This document shows positions 1-7,795 of a DNA stretch of 31,172 bases, in pieces; positions within the stretch are counted from its first letter, which is position 1, and the number at the start of each line of letters is the position of its first letter. The notes beneath the pieces were generated by a model. The model had not been told where the DNA came from. It searched no databases and worked only from the letters and a program-made list of their open reading frames with translations. The DNA is from Methyloceanibacter sp. (GTDB lineage: Bacteria > Pseudomonadota > Alphaproteobacteria > Rhizobiales > Methyloligellaceae), in the NCBI GenBank assembly GCA_016649675.1, contig JAENXG010000004.1:1-31172 (forward strand). Reading direction: 5' to 3'. Both the position numbers and the translations under genes were made by a program.

Positions 1-121
1 CAGTGGTAGCTAATCTGCGAAATGACTACCGACCAGTTCGCCCTCAGGACGGTCTGGCGCAACGTCAAGGTCTGCTACTAGCCGGCCTTGCGAGCCCGAG
101 GTCTCTCCTCACGCTCGGGCG

Positions 122-166
122 AAACGAGGGCTGCCGCCTTTCCCCCTAGGCGGCGGCCCTTCGTTT
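122..166 (-). terminator. Terminator-like hairpin after the TrmN-like gene
   Basis: A long, nearly perfect inverted repeat: the left arm 122-138 pairs with the right arm 149-166, with one bulged base and one G-T pair, around a loop of about ten bases. It lies three bases past the stop codon of the minus-strand methyltransferase gene and ends in a short T run when read on the minus strand, so it most probably ends that transcript. A second, weaker dyad (94-100 with 114-120, seven pairs) lies just beyond it. I see no supported gene in 1-168. Confidence 0.6.
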
Positions 167-168
167 AT

Positions 169-972
169 CTAATCCCCAAGCTCCAACCCCTCCCCTGCCC
201 GCAAGACGGAATCGGCTTTCGCCGTGTAGCTTCCGTCTTGCTCATGCAGCACGAGCCCGGCCATGAGCCTGAGCCCTGCCCGGCTGCCTTTCCGCCCTTG
301 CACGATAATGCGCGTGGCGGGCTCGCCTTTCTTGGGGAAGAGCGGAAAGACGGCGATATCGCCGAATCTCCGGTCGAGCAGGCTGAGCAGCGCGCCGAGA
401 CACTCGGCACGGTGGATCAGCGTGAGCAGCCCCTTTGGCCGCGCCATGGACGTGAGGAAACGGACCCAGACGCTTAAGCCCCCCGCTCCCATGACGTGGG
501 CGGTCGCCCGCGCCCGATCTGGTGCCGCCCTGACGGCGCCTTCAGCGTGGAAGGGGGGGTTGGCGATGACTTGATCGTAGCCCTCGCGAAGGAGGCCAGC
601 GGCCCGGAGATCTTTGGCGGGCCAGGTCACGTCGGCGTTGACCACCTTGAAGCTTTCGGCAAAGCCGTTCCGTTCCGCATTTTTCTCGGCGAGGGTGCAG
701 AGAAGCGCGTCGATCTCGACGGCCGTCACCTCGAGCCCGGGGATGCGCGCCAAGAGGCAAAGTCCCGCCACGCCCACGCCCGCGCCCGCATCGAGCACGC
801 GTCCGCTCTTGCCCGCCGGAACCGCGGCGGCAAGGAAAACCGCGTCGCTTCCCGCCCGGTGGCCGCTCCGCGGCTGAATGATGGAGATGCGGCCGCCGAG
901 AAAACCGTCGGTGGTCGTAGTGCCGGCCCGCACTGCCGGGGGGCTAGCCCTTTTGTTCGTCGGAGATGACAT
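169..972 (-). CDS. tRNA1(Val) (adenine37-N6)-methyltransferase-like protein (COG4123)
   Basis: A 267-residue class I SAM-dependent methyltransferase. The SAM-binding motif I, DAGAGVG, is at about residues 61-67 with an acidic residue (E86) after the second strand, and the N6-adenine-type catalytic motif NPPF is at 138-141. The region just before motif I (QPRSGHRAGSDAVFLA) is characteristic of the TrmN6/YfiC family, which methylates A37 of tRNA1(Val) in Escherichia coli. The exact RNA target here is inferred from family only. The start codon lies inside the 3' end of the upstream DUF2007 gene (29-base overlap), so the two are almost certainly co-transcribed and translationally coupled; no strong ribosome site precedes it. 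A strong hairpin follows the stop codon. The first 25 residues are poorly ordered and the true start could be slightly downstream. Confidence 0.85.
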   Translation of the reverse strand: MSSPTNKRASPPAVRAGTTTTDGFLGGRISIIQPRSGHRAGSDAVFLAAAVPAGKSGRVLDAGAGVGVAGLCLLARIPGLEVTAVEIDALLCTLAEKNAERNGFAESFKVVNADVTWPAKDLRAAGLLREGYDQVIANPPFHAEGAVRAAPDRARATAHVMGAGGLSVWVRFLTSMARPKGLLTLIHRAECLGALLSLLDRRFGDIAVFPLFPKKGEPATRIIVQGRKGSRAGLRLMAGLVLHEQDGSYTAKADSVLRAGEGLELGD

Positions 973-1177
973 GGCCGATGCCGGCCTCGGTGAGAATGCT
1001 GCGCGCTTGCCCGATTCGCTCGTTCTCCACGAGAATGCGCCGGGGTAAGGCCCCGATCGAGCCCTCCAAAACGCTCATATTGAGATCGGCAACCATGAAG
1101 CCGATCTCCCCCTCCTCCAGGAGCGCGCTAACATAAGACAGGAGCACAGGCTCGTTGGTGCGCAACAATTCCTTCAT
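944..1177 (-). CDS. DUF2007 family small protein
   Basis: A 77-residue protein beginning MKELLRTNEPVLLSYV and containing the DUF2007 core, in which a short alpha/beta unit with conserved segments ADLNMSVLEGSIG and PRRILV can be seen. DUF2007 proteins are often annotated as putative signal-transducing proteins, but their function is not established; the fold resembles small ACT/PII-like regulatory units. I chose the ATG at 1177 because the family usually begins with a helix right before PVLLSY; an in-frame ATG at 1243 would add 22 uncharacteristic residues and run into the divergent promoter. An AAGGA sequence lies 13 bases before the start, which is rather far. The gene overlaps the methyltransferase gene by 29 bases and diverges from the polyprenyl synthase gene; this pairing is common in Rhizobiales. 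Confidence 0.8.
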   Translation of the reverse strand: MKELLRTNEPVLLSYVSALLEEGEIGFMVADLNMSVLEGSIGALPRRILVENERIGQARSILTEAGIGHVISDEQKG

Positions 1178-1200
1178 TGCAAGGCTCGTGTCCTTTAGCC

Positions 1201-1219
1201 TCAAGGCGGAGCGCCTTGA
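1201..1219. promoter_or_regulatory. Perfect 8-bp inverted repeat in divergent intergenic region
   Basis: TCAAGGCG and CGCCTTGA are separated by GAG. The right arm overlaps the predicted -35 element of the polyprenyl synthase promoter. It lies between the two divergent genes, so it could be an operator for both. It could equally be a chance hairpin in GC-rich DNA; no regulator can be named. Confidence 0.4.
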
Positions 1220-1244
1220 CCCTTCGGGGGCGACCGCCGACAAT
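1216..1244 (+). promoter_or_regulatory. Predicted sigma-70 promoter of polyprenyl synthase gene
   Basis: TTGACC at 1216-1221 and GACAAT at 1239-1244 with a 17-base spacer. The expected transcript start near 1251 leaves a leader of about 36 bases, which contains the ribosome site AGGAG at 1274-1278 ahead of the TTG start at 1287. The -10 is imperfect. Confidence 0.45.
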
Positions 1245-1286
1245 ATCTACAGAAGAGCCCCCGCGGCGATCTTAGGAGAAAGTCCC

Positions 1287-2303
1287 TTGGGAGTTGTCGT
1301 TAAGCTTTCCGGCGCGCGCGATCCGAAAGCGAGCCTTGCGCCACTCGTCGCGCTTGTCGAGGAGGATATGGCCCATGTCAACCGGATCATCCTCGACCGC
1401 GCGAGATCGAATGTCGAGCTGATACCCGAGCTTGCCCGGCATCTGATCGATTCCGGCGGCAAGCGCTTGCGCCCCATGCTCACGCTCGCCGCTGCGCGGC
1501 TGTGCGGCTATACGGGCGACGGCCACGTGCGGCTCGCGGCGAGCGTTGAGTTCATGCATACCGCCACGCTGCTGCATGACGACGTGGTCGACGAGAGCAA
1601 TCTCCGCCGCGGCAAGACCGCCGCGCGGCTCCTATGGGGCAACGAGGCGAGCGTGCTGGTCGGCGACTTCCTGCTCGGCCAGGCCTTCAAGATGATGGTC
1701 GACGTGGGCTCGCTCGGGGCGCTGCGCATTCTGTCGGATGCAGCCGCGATCATCGCCGAGGGCGAGGTGATGCAGCTCATCACCGCGAAGAACACCGAGA
1801 CCACCGAGGACGATTATCTCGCCGTGATCGACGCCAAGACCGCAGCGCTGTTCGCAGCAGCGGCGGAGGTCGGCGCGGTGATCGCGGCCAGGCCCAAATC
1901 GGAAGCCGCGGCCTTGCGGTCCTATGGCCGCAATCTCGGGCTTGCCTTTCAGCTCGTCGACGATGCGCTCGACTATTCGGGAGAGCAATCGATGCTCGGC
2001 AAGAGCGTTGGCGATGATTTCCGCGAGGGCAAGATCACGCTGCCCGTGGTGCTCGGCTACCGGCGCGGCAATGCGGCCGAGCGGACCTTCTGGCAGCGCA
2101 CGCTGCAGGAGGGCAATATCGGCGAGGCCGATCTCGCCGAGGCCATGGGCCTGATGAAGCGCCATAATGCGCTGAGCGACACGATGGAGCGGGCGCGCCA
2201 CTATGGCGCCATCTCCCGCGACGCGCTCGCCATTTTTCCCGACTGCGACGCCAAGGCGGCCCTGCTCGAGGCCATCGAGTTCTGCGTCGACCGCCCGTTC
2301 TAG
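1287..2303 (+). CDS. ispB: Trans-polyprenyl diphosphate synthase (octaprenyl/decaprenyl)
   Basis: A 338-residue prenyltransferase that condenses isopentenyl diphosphate units into the side chain of ubiquinone in the cytoplasm. Both aspartate-rich motifs are intact: DDVVD with D98, D99 and D102, and DDALD with D225, D226 and D229; GGKRLRP precedes the first. The start is the TTG at 1287: it has AGGAG eight bases upstream, gives the usual family length, and yields an N-terminus beginning MGVVVKL that matches the MGVVVPL start I recall for rhizobial homologues. The frame is open upstream to an ATG at 1155, but that start would overlap the divergent DUF2007 gene and add 44 foreign residues. Most alphaproteobacteria use ubiquinone-10, so the product may be decaprenyl diphosphate; the chain length cannot be read with certainty. 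The gene ends nine bases from the convergent ispE. Confidence 0.93.
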   Translation: MGVVVKLSGARDPKASLAPLVALVEEDMAHVNRIILDRARSNVELIPELARHLIDSGGKRLRPMLTLAAARLCGYTGDGHVRLAASVEFMHTATLLHDDVVDESNLRRGKTAARLLWGNEASVLVGDFLLGQAFKMMVDVGSLGALRILSDAAAIIAEGEVMQLITAKNTETTEDDYLAVIDAKTAALFAAAAEVGAVIAARPKSEAAALRSYGRNLGLAFQLVDDALDYSGEQSMLGKSVGDDFREGKITLPVVLGYRRGNAAERTFWQRTLQEGNIGEADLAEAMGLMKRHNALSDTMERARHYGAISRDALAIFPDCDAKAALLEAIEFCVDRPF

Positions 2304-2312
2304 TCGACGGGT

Positions 2313-3188
2313 TTACGGGGTTGCTCCAAGCTCGGTTGCGGCGATCCACCAATCGGGGTGCGATGCGGCGAGCGCAGCTCCTTGCCGTTCGGCCTCCTCG
2401 GCGGTGGCGAACAAGGCAAAGCAAGTCGGCCCGCTTCCCGACAGCCTCGCGAGGCGGGCACCTTCCAGCTCCGCAAGAGCGGCGAGCACCTTCCTGATGG
2501 CAGGTGCGAGGCGCATGGCCGGCGCCTCGAGATCGTTGTCGCGCGGCGCGAGATAGTCGAGCAACCACTCGAAGCTTCCGGCGAAGCCGGGCGGCTCCGG
2601 CTCATTTGCCGGCGATGCCGGCAGAGGCGCTGCGTTGAGCCCGGCATAGACCGAAGCGGTCGCAAGCGGGAGCCCGGGATTGGCAAGAAGCACGCCGCAA
2701 GACGGGAAGCCGCCCACGCACTTCACGATCTCGCCGCGTCCAGTCATCAAGGCCGGACGGCTCTTGAGGCACACGCTCACGTCTGAGCCGAGCTTGGGCG
2801 CAATCTCCGCCAGCAGAGCCTCGCTCAGCGTGCCCCCATTGGCGCGCCCGATCAGCCGCAAAGAAGCAGCCGCATCGGCCGAACCGCCGCCGAGGCCAGC
2901 GGCGACGGGAAGAATCTTGACCAGGCGGAAGCGCCCGAGCTTCAGCCCGGGATAGGCAGCGCTCGCCGCCTGCGCCGCTTTGACGATGAGATTGTCGCCG
3001 CCCAAGGCTCCGGCGAAGGGGCCTTCGACCACGAGCTCGAAAGGGGCGGAAGGATCGAGCTCGACGATGTCGCCAACGCCAGCGAAGGCGACCAGGCTGC
3101 AAAGCTCGTGAAATCCGTCGGCGCGGCGGCCGAGAACCTCAAGCGTCAGGTTGAGCTTCGCCCACGCCGTGTCACGGAGCGCCGTCAT
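2313..3188 (-). CDS. ispE: 4-diphosphocytidyl-2-C-methyl-D-erythritol kinase
   Basis: A 291-residue GHMP kinase of the MEP isoprenoid pathway; it phosphorylates the 2-hydroxyl of CDP-methylerythritol. The ATP-binding glycine-rich motif GLGGGSAD is at residues 98-105. The N-terminal lysine (K11, in AWAKLNL) and the aspartate in LGSDVSV (D136) match the expected active-site pair, and a C-terminal SGSGPTCFALF motif is typical of GHMP kinases. Length is normal for the family. It follows the TPR-protein gene by 36 bases on the same strand, so the two probably share a transcript, an arrangement I recall from rhizobial genomes. Its 3' end faces the polyprenyl synthase gene with a nine-base gap, so the two isoprenoid genes are adjacent but convergent. 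Confidence 0.95.
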   Translation of the reverse strand: MTALRDTAWAKLNLTLEVLGRRADGFHELCSLVAFAGVGDIVELDPSAPFELVVEGPFAGALGGDNLIVKAAQAASAAYPGLKLGRFRLVKILPVAAGLGGGSADAAASLRLIGRANGGTLSEALLAEIAPKLGSDVSVCLKSRPALMTGRGEIVKCVGGFPSCGVLLANPGLPLATASVYAGLNAAPLPASPANEPEPPGFAGSFEWLLDYLAPRDNDLEAPAMRLAPAIRKVLAALAELEGARLARLSGSGPTCFALFATAEEAERQGAALAASHPDWWIAATELGATP

Positions 3189-3224
3189 GCTCCGCTCCCC
3201 CGGGGATTGGCCAAGGCCCTCGTC

Positions 3225-4988
3225 CTATTGCTGCGTCTTCTGGCCCGCCTGGGTGGTCCGGTCTTGCGCCGATTTGGTCTCGGCGGTCTCGGTCAGGCCG
3301 GACTCGATCTTCTGCTTGAGTACGACGGCCTGTTCGTCATCAGGCTTCAGCGTCATCGCCTGCTGCCACTGATATTTGGCCTCGAGCTTCCGTCCCACGC
3401 GCCAATAGGCGTCGCCAAGATGGTCGTTGATGACCGGATCGTCGGGCTTGAGCTCGACGGCGCGCTCGAGCTGCTCGACGGCGCCCGCTAGATTGCCGAG
3501 CCTGAAATAGGCCCAGCCAAGACTGTCGACATAGTAGCCGTCGTCAGGCTTGAGCTTCACCGCCTTGCGGATGTAGTCCATCGCCTGCTTCAGATTGCGG
3601 CCCTGGTCGATCCAGGAATATCCGAGATAATTGAGCACGAGGGACTCTTCGGGAGAGAGCTCGAGCGCCTGCTTGAAATCGGCCTCGGCGCCGGGCCAGT
3701 CCTTCAGCCGCTCGTTGGACACGCCGCGCGAATAGAACAGCGTCCAATTCTCCTTGGTGGGCTTGCCGATCAGCTCGATGGCGCGGGAATAGTAGTCCTT
3801 GGCCTCGCCGTAGCGCTCGTGGGCGCGCAGGATGTTGCCGAGCGCATCGAGCGGGAGGACGTTCTTCGGATCCTGGGCGATCAGCCCCTCGAGCAGCACC
3901 TTGGCGTCATCGACCCGGTCGAGAGAGTTGAGCGCAAAGGCCTTCTGAATCTGGACGTTCAGCCACAGCGGCGAATCTTTCGGGATCTGCTCGAAGGCCT
4001 GCATCTCGAGGTCGTATTTCTTGGCGCCCTCATAGGCCTCGGCCAGCGCCGCATAAGCGAGCGGGAAATCGGGTTTAACGTACAGGGCGAACTGCAGGAA
4101 GATGATGCCCATGTCGAGGCCGCCCTCGCCGGCGAGCGCATCGCCGATGCCGTAGAAGACCTCGGCGAGGCCGTCAGCCGGAGTGACGACGAGGAGCGGC
4201 GGGGTCTTCCCGCTTTCGATGTCGGCAAGGAGTGCCGCAGACAAAGGATGACCGCCAGCCTTGGCGAGGTGGATCTTCAGCGTCTCCTTGGCGAGCTTGC
4301 GGTTGTGGGCGTTCACTTCGTGGCGCGCATAGGCGTCGGCGACCCTGAGCGTGCTCGGATTCTTCTTGAAGGCCTGGGCGAAGGCGAGCCGCGCGATGTC
4401 GCGCTTGCCGGCGACGTCGGCGATCAGCGCGCGGTGATAGCGCTGATAGAACTGGGCCCAGTCCGCATCGCTCAGGCTATCGAGGGTGGCGAGCGCGTCA
4501 TCGGGCTTGCCGGCGGCCTCCTGCACCCAGGCGCGGGCGAGCGTCGAGGTCAGATCCGCGATCGGGCCCTGGCGCGCTGCCGAGAAATGCTCGTCGGCTT
4601 CCTTGTAATCGCCCCGCTTGAAAGCATCGCAACCGAGGAGGAATTGCGCGATCCGGTGGGCTGGCTCGATCTTGACCAGGTCGTTGGCAAGCTGAATGGC
4701 GCGATCCCAATGGGCCGACGCCGCCTCAAGCAGGAAGGCCTGCTCGAGGATGATCTCGTTGCTCGGATCCCCGGCCAGGGCCTTGGAATAGAAATCGGCG
4801 GCGGCAACCGTGTCGTGGTCGCCGCGGGCCATGCGGCCCGAAAGATAGTTGCCGAGGAGGGTGCCCGGATCTTCGTCCGGACTGTCAGCGACGACTTCCG
4901 AATAGGCCGCGGGAGCTGCAAGAAGCGCCGCAACGAGAAGAGACCTCCGCGCCCATTTACGCAGAGCCGCACGATCGACAATCGTCAT
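3225..4988 (-). CDS. Secreted tetratricopeptide-repeat protein
   Basis: A 587-residue protein consisting almost entirely of TPR helical repeats after an N-terminal Sec-type signal peptide (basic AALRKWARRS followed by a hydrophobic LLVAALLAAPAAYS, probable cleavage near residue 29-33). No lipobox cysteine is present. Repeats are clearest in the second half, for example segments containing ALGNILRAHERYGEA, YLGYSWIDQG, SLGWAYFRLGN and HLGDAYWRVGR; the C-terminal 25 residues are Q/T-rich and likely disordered. TPR arrays act as protein-protein scaffolds, here in the periplasm; the partner is unknown. The ATG at 4988 was chosen because it starts the signal peptide directly; the frame remains open upstream to 5192, but that extension overlaps the ETF-QO gene. 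No strong ribosome site is visible. It precedes ispE in a probable operon. Confidence 0.88.
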   Translation of the reverse strand: MTIVDRAALRKWARRSLLVAALLAAPAAYSEVVADSPDEDPGTLLGNYLSGRMARGDHDTVAAADFYSKALAGDPSNEIILEQAFLLEAASAHWDRAIQLANDLVKIEPAHRIAQFLLGCDAFKRGDYKEADEHFSAARQGPIADLTSTLARAWVQEAAGKPDDALATLDSLSDADWAQFYQRYHRALIADVAGKRDIARLAFAQAFKKNPSTLRVADAYARHEVNAHNRKLAKETLKIHLAKAGGHPLSAALLADIESGKTPPLLVVTPADGLAEVFYGIGDALAGEGGLDMGIIFLQFALYVKPDFPLAYAALAEAYEGAKKYDLEMQAFEQIPKDSPLWLNVQIQKAFALNSLDRVDDAKVLLEGLIAQDPKNVLPLDALGNILRAHERYGEAKDYYSRAIELIGKPTKENWTLFYSRGVSNERLKDWPGAEADFKQALELSPEESLVLNYLGYSWIDQGRNLKQAMDYIRKAVKLKPDDGYYVDSLGWAYFRLGNLAGAVEQLERAVELKPDDPVINDHLGDAYWRVGRKLEAKYQWQQAMTLKPDDEQAVVLKQKIESGLTETAETKSAQDRTTQAGQKTQQ

Positions 4989-5055
4989 TATGGTTTCGGC
5001 TATCACGCCGCCCCGAAATATTGCGGTTCGTATGATCCCCGTCGAAAGGGTAAGC

Positions 5056-5083
5056 GCTTTTGGTCCCCAAGCAAACCAAAAGC
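5056..5083. terminator. Inverted repeat between ETF-QO and TPR genes
   Basis: A perfect nine-base stem (5056-5064 GCTTTTGGT with 5075-5083 ACCAAAAGC) with a ten-base loop, about 60 bases past the ETF-QO stop codon and 70 bases before the TPR start. It may attenuate or end ETF-QO transcription, but it lacks a following T run on the minus strand, so an operator role is also possible. Confidence 0.35.
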
Positions 5084-5143
5084 TTCCTTGAGACTCAATC
5101 GCGGCGCGTTTGTGGCCGGTTTCCGCGACATAGCGCGCCGACT

Positions 5144-6805
5144 TCACATATTCACGTAATTCGGGCCGTCGCCACCTTCCGGAGGCACCCAAGTGATGTT
5201 CTGCGCGGGGTCTTTCACGTCACAGGTTTTGCAATGGACGCAGTTCTGGGCGTTGATCTGGAAGCGTTGGCGATCGCCTTCGCTCACCACCTCGTAGACC
5301 TGCGCCGGGCAGTAGCGTTGCGCGGGCTCGGCATAGTCCGGGAGATTGTGCTCGATCGGGATGGTCGGATCGGTGAGGACCAAATGCACCGGCTGGTTCT
5401 CGGCGTGATTGGTCCCCGACAGGAACACCGATGAGAGAATGTCGAAGGTCAGCTTCCCGTCCGGCTTCTCGTAGTCGATGGGCTTGGCGTCCTTCGCCAG
5501 TTTCAGGCCGGCATAGTCCGGCTTCAAGTGCTTGAGCGAGTGGCGCAAAAAGGGAAAAAGCGTGTTGAGCCACATGTCGATGCCGCCGAGCATGACGCCC
5601 GCCCGCGTGCCGAAGCGCGACCAGAGCGGCTTCACGTTGCGCACGCGCTTCAGCTCCTTCGCCATCGAGCTTGCCTGGACGCTCGCGGGGTAGGCTTCGA
5701 GCACGTCACGCGAGCGGCCGGCCTCTATTGCCGCGAACGCGGCCTCCGCGGCGAGCATGCCGCTCAGCATGGCGTTGTGGCTGCCCTTGATGCGCGGCAC
5801 GTTCATGAAGCCCGCAGCGCAGCCGATCAGCGCGCCGCCAGGGAACGCAAGGCGTGGCACCGCCTGCCAGCCGCCCTCGGTGAGCGCGCGGGCGCCATAG
5901 GCGATGCGCTTGCCGCCTTCGAGATGGGAGGCGATGCGGGGATGGGTCTTGGCGCGCTGAAATTCCTTGAACGGGTTGATGTAGGGGTTGTCGTAGTCAA
6001 GATGGACGACGAAGCCGACCGACACCAGCCGCTCGCCGAAATGATAGAGAAACGAGCCGCCGCCGGTCTTGTCGTCGAGCGGCCAGCCCATGGTGTGCTG
6101 CACGAGGCCGGGTCTGTGCTTCTCTTGCGGCACCTCCCACAGCTCCTTGAGACCAATGCCGAATTTCTGCGGACCCGACTCGGCATCGAGGCCGAGCTTC
6201 TTGATCAGCATCTTGGAGAGGGAGCCGCGGGCGCCTTCAGCGAACAGCGTATATTTGCCGGTGAGCGCAATACCGGGCGTGAAGCTGTCCTTGTGGCTGC
6301 CGTCGCGGGCAACACCCATGTCCCCGGTGATCACGCCCTCAATCGCGCCGTTGTCACCGAAGATCACATCGGTAACGGCGAAGCCCGGATAGATCTCGAC
6401 GCCCAGGGTTTCCGCCTGCTCGGCGAGCCATTTGGTGAGGCTGCCGAGGCTGCCGATATAGCAGCCGTGATTGCTCATCAGCGGCGGCATGAAGATGTTC
6501 GGCACATGCACGCCGCCCGTCTTCCAGAGATAGTAGAAGCGGTCCTCGGTGACCGGCGTGGTGAGCGGCGAGCCCTGCTCACGCCAGTCGGGCAACAGGC
6601 GATCGAGCGCGACCGGATCGATCACGGCGCCGGACAGAATGTGGGCGCCGACCTCGGAGCTCTTCTCCAGGATCACGACCGAGAGGTCCTTGCCCGTCTT
6701 TGCGGCAAGCTGCTTCAACCTGATGGCGGCAGCGAGCCCGGCGGGTCCGGCGCCGACAATGACGACGTCGAACTCCATGGTCTCGCGGTCGGTCGCTTCG
6801 CTCAA
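5144..6805 (-). CDS. Electron transfer flavoprotein-ubiquinone oxidoreductase
   Basis: A 553-residue membrane-associated flavoprotein that passes electrons from ETF (fatty acid, amino acid and choline-derivative oxidation) to ubiquinone through FAD and a 4Fe-4S cluster. The FAD-binding GAGPAG is at about residues 18-23. All four cluster cysteines are visible: C499 (RYCPAQVYE) and C522, C525 and C528 (NCVHCKTC), followed by the usual C-terminal PEGGDGPNYVNM. I chose the TTG at 6805: it has GGAG nine bases upstream, and the resulting MSEATDRETMEFD matches the N-terminus I recall for alphaproteobacterial homologues. An ATG at 6778 (MEFDVV) is the main alternative; an in-frame GTG at 6847 lies inside a hairpin and is unlikely. 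It diverges from the uracil-DNA glycosylase gene and lies 155 bases upstream of the TPR gene. Confidence 0.95.
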   Translation of the reverse strand: MSEATDRETMEFDVVIVGAGPAGLAAAIRLKQLAAKTGKDLSVVILEKSSEVGAHILSGAVIDPVALDRLLPDWREQGSPLTTPVTEDRFYYLWKTGGVHVPNIFMPPLMSNHGCYIGSLGSLTKWLAEQAETLGVEIYPGFAVTDVIFGDNGAIEGVITGDMGVARDGSHKDSFTPGIALTGKYTLFAEGARGSLSKMLIKKLGLDAESGPQKFGIGLKELWEVPQEKHRPGLVQHTMGWPLDDKTGGGSFLYHFGERLVSVGFVVHLDYDNPYINPFKEFQRAKTHPRIASHLEGGKRIAYGARALTEGGWQAVPRLAFPGGALIGCAAGFMNVPRIKGSHNAMLSGMLAAEAAFAAIEAGRSRDVLEAYPASVQASSMAKELKRVRNVKPLWSRFGTRAGVMLGGIDMWLNTLFPFLRHSLKHLKPDYAGLKLAKDAKPIDYEKPDGKLTFDILSSVFLSGTNHAENQPVHLVLTDPTIPIEHNLPDYAEPAQRYCPAQVYEVVSEGDRQRFQINAQNCVHCKTCDVKDPAQNITWVPPEGGDGPNYVNM

Positions 6806-6832
6806 GGCCCAAGGCTCCGTCGTCTTTGGCCG

Positions 6833-6885
6833 GTGCCGAGGCGGCACGCGACAATGCTTCTATGCCACTCCCCGCGAAGCAGGGA
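6833..6885 (-). promoter_or_regulatory. Two short hairpins in the ETF-QO leader
   Basis: GTGCCG-AGG-CGGCAC (6833-6847) is a perfect six-base stem, and 6869-6885 forms a seven-base stem with one G-T pair; both have three-base loops. They lie 28-80 bases upstream of the ETF-QO start codon. They may shape the 5' leader, but no known riboswitch or leader peptide is recognised. Confidence 0.25.
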
Positions 6886-6994
6886 ATCCGGTACGGCCAA
6901 GCAATCGGTGATAAATTCGAGAAGGCCCAGCGATACTGATTTGCCCGGTCACGCCGGACAATGACAAAATATGGGGTCTTTAGAGGCATAGCAA

Positions 6995-7795
6995 ATGGCC
7001 ACATCTGAGCTTAATGCCGCTCAGGCGCTCCTTGCCTGGTACGAGGCGATGGGCGTCGACGAGGCGATCGGCGAGGTGCCGCTCGACTGCTTTGCCACAC
7101 CAGCGCTCGAGCCAGCGGCGCCCGAGGCCCCGTCCCCACCGAAAAGCGTCGCCAAGCCGCCCCGCCAAAGCATCGTGGCGGCGCGCCCTGCCGCGAGCGA
7201 TAGCCTCCCAGACCGGAGCGCCATCAGCCAGGCCCTAAGCCTCGCCGAGCTCGAAGCCATGGTCGCCGCCTTCGAGGGCTGCGCCTTGAAGCGCACGGCG
7301 AAGAGCCTCTGCTTTGCGCGAGGCAACCAAGAGGCGCGCATCATGCTGATCGGCGAGGCGCCGGGCCGCGATGAGGACCTGCAAGGTAAGCCCTTTGTCG
7401 GCCGCGCCGGGCAGTTGCTCGACCGCATGCTTGCCTCCATCGGGCTTGCCGAGGAACACGTCTACATCACCAACACCATTTATTGGCGGCCCCCTGGAAA
7501 CCGCACGCCGACGCCGCAAGAGGTCGAGGCCTGCGCGCCCTTCCTCGCCCGGCAGATCGAGCTGCTCTCGCCCGATATCCTGGTGCTGCTCGGCGGCGCT
7601 GCGGCGAAGAGCATTCTCGGGACGAGCGAAGGCATCATGCGGCTCAGGGGCAAATGGCTGACCTATCAGTGCGCGGGCAGCAGCATCGCCACGCTCGCGA
7701 CGCTTCACCCCGCTTATCTGCTGCGCAAGCCGGAGGACAAGCGCTACGCCTGGCGCGATCTGCTGATGGTGAAGGAGGCGCTGGAGCCCAAATGA
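6995..7795 (+). CDS. Uracil-DNA glycosylase, family 4-like
   Basis: A 266-residue protein whose last ~175 residues form a family 4 uracil-DNA glycosylase domain, which removes uracil arising from cytosine deamination or misincorporation. Motif 1 is GEAPGRDED (120-128) followed by GKPFVGRAGQLLD; motif 2 is HPAYLLR (238-244); WRPPGNRTPTP lies between. The first ~85 residues are a Pro/Ala-rich extension. Family 4 enzymes carry a 4Fe-4S cluster held by four cysteines; aligned from memory with the Thermotoga enzyme, C96 and C180 remain but the other two positions are K99 and W164, so a normal cluster looks unlikely. The ATG at 6995 has GAGG eight bases upstream. The stop codon overlaps the moaB start (ATGA), indicating translational coupling. 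The gene diverges from ETF-QO. Confidence 0.88.
   Translation: MATSELNAAQALLAWYEAMGVDEAIGEVPLDCFATPALEPAAPEAPSPPKSVAKPPRQSIVAARPAASDSLPDRSAISQALSLAELEAMVAAFEGCALKRTAKSLCFARGNQEARIMLIGEAPGRDEDLQGKPFVGRAGQLLDRMLASIGLAEEHVYITNTIYWRPPGNRTPTPQEVEACAPFLARQIELLSPDILVLLGGAAAKSILGTSEGIMRLRGKWLTYQCAGSSIATLATLHPAYLLRKPEDKRYAWRDLLMVKEALEPK

Noticed and set aside
22..81. A 19-codon frame near the left edge
   Set aside because: Too short, no ribosome site and no recognisable product.
1178..1200. A minus-strand promoter TTGAGG-N17-TGCAAT for the DUF2007 operon
   Set aside because: The -10 would overlap the ATG at 1177, so transcripts would begin inside the gene.
3819..5159. A 446-codon plus-strand frame opposite the TPR gene
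   Set aside because: Antisense shadow; no recognisable motifs, and the TPR repeats and signal peptide on the other strand are convincing.
5528..6964. A 478-codon plus-strand frame opposite ETF-QO
   Set aside because: Antisense shadow of a strongly conserved gene; composition shows only the bias produced by GC-rich third positions.
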